This document shows positions 11,301 through 22,700 of a DNA stretch of 64,000 bases, piece by piece. The DNA lies in contig CM055111.1 in NCBI GenBank assembly GCA_029204225.1, positions 41,664,815-41,728,814 of the forward strand. Direction: 5' to 3'. A program made the position numbers and the translations under genes. Origin of the DNA: Diphasiastrum complanatum. Taxonomy: Eukaryota; Streptophyta; Lycopodiopsida; Lycopodiales; Lycopodiaceae. How positions within the stretch are numbered: position 1 is the stretch's first letter; every line of letters begins with the position of its first letter. Under the pieces are notes generated by a model. It was not told where the DNA came from and searched no databases. It was given only the letters and a program-made list of their open reading frames with translations.

Positions 11301-12882
11301 ATGTATTCGTTACTCGTAAAAACCTACAAGTGAATCTCTCTGTATTTTGATAAAATCTATTTATTGCAAAACTGTCTATTTTCAGCCCATTACAGAGTGT
11401 AATGCCCGTGGTTCAACAGTAGCATAAATTTTAAAGTGAATGAAAAGCACCCACAAGCCAAAACAGTGAGTTTTCTGGCAAGAACGTATTTTCCTGGAAT
11501 GGGTTTACATCAGGAGAGCCCCTGCCCTCATGACTTTCCTTTATCTGGAACAACTCCTGATCATTTCGCTTGATGACCACGTCTAGTGTAGATCATGCAC
11601 GACACTTCAGCAAGTCCTTGCTTGCACGATGGTGAGACACTTGAATACTTACCATAATCTGCTGAAACCGGGGTCGGAACAGACCCTTTGTTAAAACTTT
11701 ACGTTTTTTCTTTTATTTATATATATGTTATATATATATATATATATATAATATATTAAATATACATATATACATATCTCTCTAAGGAAGCGGATGGTGG
11801 ATGCGGACGTGCGTGTGTTCGGGGGTGGACGCGTCCGGCATTTTCCAAAAAAAAAATTTCAAAAAAAAAAAAAAAATACAGGCCCCTCCCCTCACTGTCC
11901 CACATCCCCAAAACGAAATAACTTCCCCCTAGCCCCCCCCCCCCCCCCCCCCCCCCCCCCGCCCCCCCCGGAATTAATTATCAGAGGGTGTCTGGCACCC
12001 ACCTGCCCCCTCCTGTTAAAAAAAAGGAAAAAGGAACCCAAAAAAATTTTGCAACAAACCTAACCATTGCCCATGCCTCCCATAACTGAGATACCACAAA
12101 ATCGGGCATGAAAGAGCAAACAAAATATATTTTTTGAGTCCAGAGAACATTGTCTCGTGCTCTAGCTATCTCTGTCTCTCTAACGGATCTATATTATATT
12201 ATTATATAAATACAGGTCAACGATGTGCTCCCTGGATGAACTTCAACAACTTACTAATTACTTATGCTCCACAGTGTCATTCAACACAGGGAAGTACAAG
12301 ACCTACACAGTACTATGGCCTATATGATGAGATAGGTTTAGGGTTTTGGGATGAACTCCAACAACAACACTGAAACGAAACAAGAATTCTGTCACTACTG
12401 CAGCAGAACAACATAGGATGATCGGATCGCAGGATGAGATTTTTTGAGAGCATAAGGTCCTTGTGCTTTTGACCAATTCTGAATGCTCGGGAAATTGCAT
12501 GTCGTGCCACAGCAGGAATCCTTCAAATTTACTTTCCTCATACGACAAACCAATCTAAGGACATGCCGGAAAACATAGGTCAACATTTCTGAGCGTTTTG
12601 AGGTGCTTGTGTGGTGTGCATTCTCCATTCCATAGCTTGATGAAAACAACTGCAACAAAACTGCTGCTCACAATCAAGAAGTGAATAGGACACCAGAAGA
12701 GTGAATGGTCACCAGAACTGTGTCATTCAGTATAGAGATGCACAAGACCGACACAGTAGTATGTCTGATATCAGCATCCCAGGAAGGACCAATTGTGACT
12801 CCACTTCGAGAATTGCATAAGAACATGCAAACAAAAAGGAAGGGGTCTTTGCAGAGTCTAGCTCCGATCCGAACGGATTCAA

Positions 12883-12965
<83 letters not shown>

Positions 12966-13671
12966 CAGCTCATTGCACAAATTAAATATGTTAAACTACA
13001 AAGATCGCGTTTCAAAAAACCAGGCGCATGTTGCCCAAAAAAGCATATTGTATATTAATTTAAGAGACGTATCCAAAAAACATTATGCATCCCGCCACAT
13101 ACGGCTGGGTCTGTTTGTAAACTACTATCTGACTATATGCCGCCTCATTTACTCCCAAAAATTACATAGAAACAGTCCTCCACATACGGCTGGACCTTTA
13201 TTTGGGCTCTACATTACTAGGGTGCCGAAGAGCCCACAGACTCGTCGTCCTGGTCAAGTGCATTATTTTGTCGCTCTGCCTCCTGGCTGGCCCAGCAACG
13301 AAGGACCCTTTCCCGGACCATGGCCAGCTGTTCTGCGGTGAAGTTAATTCCAATCCGCTGTGTTTCCTTGCCCTCGCCAGTGGGGGTAGGGGGAGCAGGT
13401 CCGAGAGTCGCAGGGCACGTGGCTGCAGCTCCGGTAGTCGCTGGCGCTCGTGAATTCTGCTTCTTGCTTCCGATGTTGTTCGTTGTGCTGGCGGACATCT
13501 TCTAGGAGCTTCTCTGTATGCACACAAAGAAGACCGTCAAGCTAGATCCCACGATGGAAATAAACTGTGAAAAACAAAAAAGAAGCCTATATTGCAACAG
13601 GTACAGGGCAAACACTCACGTCAGTTGGTGTGCACCCTGCCATCTCCCACTGGATTCTTCTACCCTTTCTT

Positions 13672-13716
<45 letters not shown>

Positions 13717-16700
13717 ATCTCTCTCTCTGTGTCCCTCCCTCCCTATACCCTAAACCCTAAACCATATGTCTCTCTCTCAAACTCTCTCTCTCTCTCTCTC
13801 TCTACTCTTTCTTCCTCTTCTCCCTCTTTCACCCTTTCATCTTCATCCCCCCCATTGTCTCCGTCTCTTTCAGCTGAATTTTTATCTGGTGGTTTCCCCC
13901 GTATCATTGATTCTCTTCATGAGGACAATGCATCCTTGCTTGTGATCATCAAGAAACAAGCATTCCAAATCTCCACTCTGGAGAACACGAGCAAAGTCGG
14001 TATTCTTGAGGTTGATGTTACTTACCTCAAGAATGAATTGGAATCAGATGAAAAAGAAGAAGAAGGAAGCGGCAATGCAGATTCAGAAGACAAAACAAAG
14101 CAGCTGCAAGAATGGGTTCACTCCTTGGAGCAGCAACTTCAGCAATCGAAGAGTTCTTGGGCCGACGTGCTCAAGGGTTCTAAGCAGGTTATTTCTGAAT
14201 CTATTCAAGAACATCAAAAACGAGATCTCAAAGCCCGCAATGTCAGGGTTAGGGGAACTTCTTTTGTGGGTAAGGACCTCGTGGCTGAGGCAAATGCTTT
14301 CATTCATTCCACCTTTGGTCTCAAAGAGGATGTCATATTTGCTACTTGGGTGGGTGAGCTCCAACCCACCACAGTGTTTCTGCGATTCAAGGATGCTTTG
14401 CTTCGTCAAAAGGTTTTGTGTAAAAGAGGCTGCCTGAAGGGGTCTACTATTCTTATGGATGAAGACTTGATGCCCATTCAATGGACTAAGAGATAGAAAA
14501 TTATCGCAGATGCTAAGGCCAATGGTTTCTGAACTCTCTTTTGAGACGGACGCCCAACCTTGGTTAAAATTGCAGAACTTAAAATTTCAGATTCTTCTCC
14601 CTCTCCTACGTGAGAGATGTTTTGAGCTACGTCCATTTATTTCCTCTCCTGCGTGAGAGATGAGTTTTCTTTACATAGCGATTTACGTTTTACGTTTTAG
14701 TTTTAGTCTAAGTTTTCGGTTGACGGCACTGCCCCGTCCGAGTTCCATTTACTCAGTTGTACTACCTCTTCAGTCTTATATGCCTTTTGGCATGGAAAAG
14801 ACATTAATAAAGCTTTCCTTCACCGGTCCATTCACAGAGTGGCCCACAAATTGCATCCGCTGTTTCAGAGCGAGTGGCAGTACGACGATGAAGAGCTGCG
14901 TGCGGACTGGTTCTCATACATCCGCCTCCTCAGCAGCGACACTGGTATCTGCAGCAGATTCGAGGAGCGGAGGCTTGGTTACAGGTAAACTCTTGCTCTG
15001 TCGTTTGCTTTCGTTCACTCAATTTCCTTGCGCGGGCTCAAGTGTACTCACGCACATTGCTGCTCAATTTCAGGCACTGTTTGGGGCTGTTCGGCGAGGA
15101 CCTTGCACGTGTCCGAGAGAACAGGCTCTTGCCTGTATCATGGTGGGAGAGCTACGGCGCTGGACAGCCAGACTTGAGGACGCTCGCTATCCGAGTCCTT
15201 TCACAGGTATGTTTCCGCATTGTCTCTACAAGGTCGGTACTCACTCGAGTGGTTGCCAATTAATGCAGGATTGTTCTGCTTGCGTGTGCGAGCGGAACTC
15301 TGGTCAGCGTTCAGCCTTGTTCACACGAACAGGCGGAACCGTCTGACGACTGAGCGATGCAATGACTTGGTGTACTGCAACACCAACACCAGGGTGGTTC
15401 GACGCATCACGGACAACATGAGAGCAGGAGGCGTAGGCTCCCTACTGTTGCAGGTATATGTCTATGCTCTATCGTTTGCTTTCGTATTAGTTTAAGATAT
15501 TCAGTTTAATGCCCTCACGGTTGCTTCGACTATTCTCACGAATGATTGACTTGTGCAGGTCAATCTCGATGATTGCCTAGTTGCAGCGGCCGATCATGAG
15601 GCAGAGCCAGAGGTTGATCCAGACGATGCCGCTCGGCGTGCTCTGCGGGGTGATCCCGAGGATGATGCTGACACCGAGGAGATCACCCCCCTCCCTGTTG
15701 ACATTCCATTGCCCTCCTCTGATGATGAGCCCACATATGATTCTTTCGAGACAGTCGACCTTGCAGGGGATGGTTGTTGCGCCGGCGCCTCAAAGGGCGC
15801 TGGGACTTGAGCGGTTTCCCCAACACGCGCTCAAGTCTAACATTCATCCATCATGCACTTACGTAAAAGCCAACTCAGAAACGTAACAAGCTTAACCATT
15901 CAGACTTAAGAAAACTGGAATCCCAACCAACCCGAAAGCCAACTCAGAATCCGTCCCCAAAAGGTAACCAAAGGCAAAGACAAGCCACACATGAAACCCA
16001 AGGCATAGTGGTCGCCAAACTGACCAATTGGCATAGCGGCAAGCCACACGTCGGTGACGTGGACCCTTAGGCGCCGGCGACGCAAAAAGATTGTGGTAAG
16101 GGTCCTTCCACTTGGACCAGTCCCGGAGGCGAAACCGAAATGGTAATCATCCCCAAGGATCAACTTTATTAGATTTGCAAGAGGTTACATTCATACATAG
16201 ACTGACCGGTCTCGGGGCCACCAACACGTGCTGGGCATTGTGCCTGGCTCGTGCTGGTAGAGGGAGCTGAGACCTGGCGACTGGATTCCTGGCGCTAGTT
16301 GAGCTGCCCAAGTTTCTGTCTGTCGGACTCCCCCTATAGTTCTGCTGTGATTCGGCGCACCCCCTCTGTCCTGAAATATAGTGCTTTTTGGTAAAGCACG
16401 CTTTTTAGGACTTAGTTTTTATTTTGCTGATTAAGCCTAGCAAGCTTGGCAGAATCAGTCTGGCTCCCGAACATGGGTCCTGGGAGCCGTCCCGGCGGCA
16501 GAATCAACTTGCTTCCTGACTAGGCCATGACTCGAGCTCCAGAGCTAGCTCATGACTTGTGACTACTTGACTAGCTCACCACAGGTCGGAGGCTCAGTCC
16601 CTGACGTTCTAACTTGCTCTGGGACCTTAGGGAGCGTCACCCCTTAGAGTCTTACAGGCCACGCTGGGTGCACCTGAGTCAGCTTTACATTAATGGTCCA

Positions 16701-19700
16701 CGTGCCCCACCCAATACTCCCGCTTCACGCCCCTCAGAGTTTGTGAGGGAGACAGAGGCTGCCGCCCAGAGACAGATCACGCAGAGACGACTCAGAGCTT
16801 CACAGGCAATCGGTTCTTCTCAAAGACCTCCTCGAACATGTTTCACTGCATTTGCATCCCAGACAGTGAATGCTATTTTTTATTTATTTGCTGAAAATCC
16901 AAAAAGAATAGTTAAAACATCAGAATTTTAATTTCAGACAACCTAAAAGATTTTACAGTGTGAGAGAACAAAAAGAAGCGTAAAAAATTCTGATCTTTTT
17001 TATTCACTTTCCGGAAACCCTAACCCTTAATCCTGGAATGCGGTTTGGAATGGGATGTGCAATTATGATTTCGGAATGGAACTTGACCATTTTGAAGTCA
17101 AGTTTGTCCAATATTCACCTGTACCCACTTGCTCCCAATGTTTGTGTATGTTTGAGTCTAGCCACACACCTTTGTAAGAATATTTCTCATTTTGCCACTA
17201 TAGTTTATCCCTTTGCCACAACTTCTTTGTTCCGTTATTACTTTTCCTTGGACTCTTGAATGCTACTAGCCTGATCAAATCAAGACTTGTTTGACTACAG
17301 TTCATGTTCTTTGTCTTTGAAATTTAGTCATTGTTGAGACCAATGCCAGTTCTGTTGGTGGAGTTAGTACCAATTTTATTTTAGGAGCAAAGATATTATT
17401 GCCTCAAATTCAAGAAGTTTTGTTCATAAGAGATCCACTATGGCTCATGGAAAATAAGAAAAATGGTGTTTTTATTTTATGATCATCTGCCTTTATGGTA
17501 GTTGTTGACTTGGGGTTTAGGTCAATTTTAGTTTAAGTTCTATAAAATTTTGATTTTGACATAAAGTGCTCTCTCTCAGCAAATGGTATTTTTACTAAAG
17601 TGTTCTCTCTCATTTACCTATGTATGTTTTTGTACTCTCATTGTGACACCTGCCTTGTTTGACCTGTTTCCCAATGCTTATCCACAATGTTTTGATTTGC
17701 GAAATTTGTATGGCCACCATCTCATACTCGTATAGTATATTCCCTCATTCATGGCTTCAAACATCATCATGGTCTTCACATTCCTAGACAAATCTGAGTA
17801 CAACTATTGGTTGTGTCCACTTCAAGTATTGGCTTTTCCCCATCTATAAATTCACTTTCATTGGCTTGGTTTGAAAAATATTCATCTCGTCATGTATGTT
17901 TTGTGCCACAAACAAATAACGAAGACGCAAGACACAAACACTCACACAAAAAGGGTCCATATCTTATTGACAATGGACAACATTTATGTGGATTTTAACG
18001 TGGGTTTGTCATATAACACAGAGAGGACAGGATACTTGCTTGGTCATTGTTGACAAGCTCTCTAAGCAGACACATTCTATTCAATGATGTCGCAACACAA
18101 ATAGTTTCTCCCATTGACACATAAAATGCCACATGCTACAACATGTATCTGTAGATCCTTTCCTTACCTTGAGGTCTAGAGGTTGATTCCACTTAGGCAC
18201 ACATCAACATAAAGATTAAAGAAATGTGAAACACTAGCTACAATACTGTCTAGTTTATTCTAGGAGGTGTGTCAATATAAGATCTTGTGCCTTGAACACT
18301 CTTTTAAAATATGGTCCCCTAAACCCTAAACCCTAAACCCTAAACCCTCCCAAAACTAGACGGAAGCTAACTTGGCCCTAGTGTCAAAACATTTAGCCAT
18401 CTTGTGATTTCTTGTAGATAGAGTCACCATAGTGATAAGGATATATGTGTCAGTTTAAGACTCTGAGCACTTTCTAGTGCTATGACCTTGTCCGCTAGAT
18501 TCACAACTATGAACCAAGTTCACTAGAAAAAGTGACATTGATACATTATATGAGCATGACTTTAACATCCTTACAAAGTAAATTAGGGGGTACAGTTGAG
18601 AATCCTTTCAAATTGTGGTAGATCAACTCTGTTAATGTGATAACAGAATTTGTTGGCTTGGATGTGGTAGGCATAGCACCATAACAAAAAACTTACATTC
18701 AACTGTGCAATTCGGAAATCATCAAAGTCACATAATTATAGCTGTCTCTTTGAAGTGGATAATCACCATTGTTTCTCACTAGAAAACTTCCTTTCAAATT
18801 ATGGCATATACTGTGAAAAATGCAAGCTCGTTAGTGCTCAATTATGCCATCCATTGAATTAGGCCATGTCACAAATTTGCTGCTTGAGCATTGAGTTTGG
18901 TGATTGACGCCTTCTGATGCAATATCAATATATAATTTTACGTATCAGCTGAAACAGAATCAGAGCTAAATACGAAAGAAATTTGATTCAATGTACCAAT
19001 AGATAGTCCAGGCCTTGAATGCATGCACAACATGCTATCATTTTGTATTCCTTGCATTGAATTGATTAAAGTCTAGACAATGGCCATCTGTTATGACTGT
19101 ACCCTGAAAAGCCTTTTTAGGGAATGGTTGGAAGAGTGCAGAAGGTTAAGCTCTGTTTACCAGCAATGTCCCCTTCACAGTCTCTCAAAACAAGCTGATT
19201 TTTTTTTTCTGGAAGAGTGCAGAAGGTTAAGCTCTGTTTACCAGCAATGTCCCCTTCACAGTTTCGTCACTTGCAGCAGCTGAATGACAACCTACGGTGC
19301 AAGAGTTGACCTCAGGATAGTGGTCGAGTCCGGGAGGTGATTCTAATGATTCACCTGCACAATCAGAAGAAATCGTAAATCAGGAGTTAAGTATTATAAA
19401 ATCAGAAAATAGAAGTTTTTCTTTTGTCCTGAGACTGATATAGACATCCCTAAAAAATCAGGGGGTCCTGGACCTGATTCTACAGAATCACTTGCACAAT
19501 TAAAATAAATGTCACATCAAGATTTAAGAAACTTAAAATCTAAAAGAAGTTTTGTCTTGAGACTGATGTGGACATACTTACAGAAGCAGGGAGTTTCATA
19601 ACATCGTCAGTCAACAGTGGTTATCATGCAGATTGTAATGCTAGGAGGTCTAGATGCATTTTTTCTCTAAAGCTTACATGTAACCATTACCACAACTTCA

Positions 19701-22700
19701 GGTTCTCATCAATTGGCCCAATTCTGCTTGACATCTGAAAAGAGAAATAACAGTTGCCTTTATCTCTGGGCAGGAGCAAGGACTTTTCAGAAGAAAGGCA
19801 TCAATCATGCTCATCCAAGCAGAGTTTTTCATAGATATTTGCTCCTACTATATTCTTGTCATTTTAGTCAGATGGCATTTATCTAACCTCTGCCTTAGGA
19901 ATTTTATTTGAAAAGGTCTTTGGCAATTTTGTTATAAATTTTCTCACGAAACTATGTAAGTTTATGCATGAGGATGCATCTTAGCACACTTCGAGGATGC
20001 CTACTTTTCTGCTTGTTTACCATAGTGACATTGTCTTGGAACTCAGAAGGAAGTTTCTCATCACTATAGGGCTTGAACAAAGACCATAGCAACTTTCCAT
20101 CACCAACTAGGTCTGAACTTATAATGCCAGTATGTGCAGCTGACCTTTCTTGTGAAGCTTAATAAAAAAGAACGAACTTGCATCGCCATCCACACGGGAT
20201 CAAAACATACTGCGCTCCATTGCAAAAAAGGCATTAAGCTAGATTTCATGCTTATTTAGTAGCTCAGAGATGACATTTCATGACTACAATAGCCTTCTAA
20301 AATAGGCCATTAGACATAATCCGTGTATGTGTCAATTTCTAAACTATGACAGGTGTAACCTGTTCTGTACATGTTAGTTGTTACAAGTATTCTGATGACA
20401 TCATTTGATCTTATTCAGAATTATGAAGGTTTACCTGCTTTTCTTTAGCAATTATGACTGACATTTGGGCGTCAAGGGGTGTGCTTTGATGCCATTGCAA
20501 TAGACCCCACTTGGCAACTGAGCTCTCCAATCAGCTCAGATTTCCACTTATTCAGAATCAGAAGAATTGGCTTTCAGGAGTTTCGGAATCAAGCCCAACG
20601 ATTCTGCATGTGATTTTGAATGATATATATACTGATTTTTTATGAATTGGCCTAAACCTTCATCCGATTTGAATTATATGAGCTGGTTGCAAAGGAATTG
20701 TGGTTCTAATCTCATTTAATCACAGAATTGGGAAATAATGCAACTATTTTTCAAGATACTGATTAGGAGTGATGATGCGTTATTTCCCTGTTCTCCGACT
20801 CCTTTATTCATATCTTATTTCATGTTTCCAGTTTCCCAAGCCATATACATTTCCAGAGTGTGAAATATTTTTCAAAACTATAAATGATACAAATGCCCAC
20901 ATGACATACTTTAAATTCCAGTTTACCTGCTATGTGTTGAGCATGGCTCGAGGGTGATAGTACGTTTGGCGTGTAGTCCAGATTGTTTTCTTGATTGAGC
21001 ATATTTAGCTATAGATTTTGAAATTTTCACAATCATGGAGAGCGATGCTTCTGCTTTTTCTGGAGAATCAGAGGCATAATTACATCTGATAAATTGTTAT
21101 GCTACTTGGGGCCTTAGTAACTTCCACTTGAACCCTTAAACTCATTTGAACCACGTTGGACCTTTAATCACTGGGTGAGTGTTTCATTTAACTGGTAACC
21201 TTCTGGTAGGGTGTGGAGACTCCTGGATACCACATGAGGTCCTTCTTTTGGTAGCTTTTAGTTTAAGATTTGTGAACATCTTTGTGAGAGAAGTCAGCAG
21301 AGAGAGTTTCTTTGTGGAGGTTTTGTGTTGATTTTTTCTCATTTACAAGTGGCTAATATTGTATTATGCTATTCAGTTATTTTGTGGATGTGTTCTTGAT
21401 TCTCATACTTGACTATAGTTCCCTTGATATCTATTATTCAGATATTGGAGGTGTATTACATAGCCACAATGATACACAATGATAATATCAGCAATATAAC
21501 TATTGGTTAGAAGTACTCAGTTCAATTCATGCTGCAGTTTCTCAAAATTCATTCCAGAATCTCTCTGAACTGCAATTGTACAAACTTGAGCAACTGACAT
21601 TCTGAAAAATTCTTATATTTGTTTCGTCAACTGTGTATTGTATTGCAAACTCATCATCGGATCATCCAGAGCATAAGCTTATCGAGGATTCACTATAAGA
21701 AAGGCGTGCATCATAGAAATTGGAGAGTTTGACACTTAGGACATGGTGACTTAGGCATTAGGTTGCACCTCACCCTTCTGTTAGACTCCTTCAGTTGGAT
21801 ACACCATAAATTTACCAGTCGAAAGAGGATAACAGCTGGAACGTGCTATATGCTCTAAAGCCAAGACCATCAACATGTCAAAAGATAAATGTTAACCTGG
21901 GCTCCAAATTGCAAGGAGGTAGAAGCATGGGTCATCAGCTTCTCTGGCGTCCATCTGCATGATGAGAAAAGGGCTGTTATTTGGAATCTTAAAGTGCAGT
22001 GTATGATAAAAATCAACCAGCAAACTTTGCACTCTGAAGAAGTAGTCTCATAGTCCAGCAACAAATTGAAGCATTCAGTCCTTAAATATGAATCGATAAC
22101 CTATGATTACATATGTACACCTAAAGCTCTCTTTAGGAATTTTTTGATGCTCCTGAGACCAAATTATGGTGGAGCCATCTAGCAGAGAATAGATAGCTTA
22201 TAAAAGATATACGAGAGCAAACTGTCAATGTTCACCACGGAAAGGATTCAATTCTGCAATTTTTTGAGATTTGGCCCTGTGTGGTAGCCAAGTTTTTAAA
22301 TTGAAAGATTAAGGAATATGCAGACTCCACTGTTCAATCTCATGGTGTATGTTAGTAGTATTTTGATAAACCTATCTATGGTCTAGTATGCTCACAGGGT
22401 GATTATGGTGGATTGATTGAAAAGCATGCTAATGCTTAGTGTTGCCGGTTATGGAGCACGGAGCATTTTGATGTGCTTTGCTTTCTGCTTTCAGAATTAC
22501 TTAATGTGAAAGGCAAGTTTAATTTGGTGAAAAACAACAAACATCCTGTGATGGTCTGATCATGTTGTCAATCGCACATTACTTCAGGAACCCATCATAG
22601 ACACATTCTATACAAGTCTTTGCCAAACTAAACTCATTAGCACTAGCATGACCTTTGATTGCTTACACAAATATCACCTGATTGATTATGTTAATGGATG

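Noticed and set aside
11934-11960. Poly(C) run as a possible regulatory quadruplex or i-motif
   Set aside because: A single homopolymer run in intronic debris; assembly or slippage is the simpler explanation.
12705-13058. 117-codon frame with a Leu/Ser repeat
   Set aside because: The repeat is a translated (CT)n microsatellite and the flanks match nothing.
19970-20160. Open minus-strand stretch in intron 12 with a splice-like CAG
   Set aside because: Considered as an extra demethylase exon, but phase and residues do not fit between WSPG and GESLESPP, which join directly in phase.
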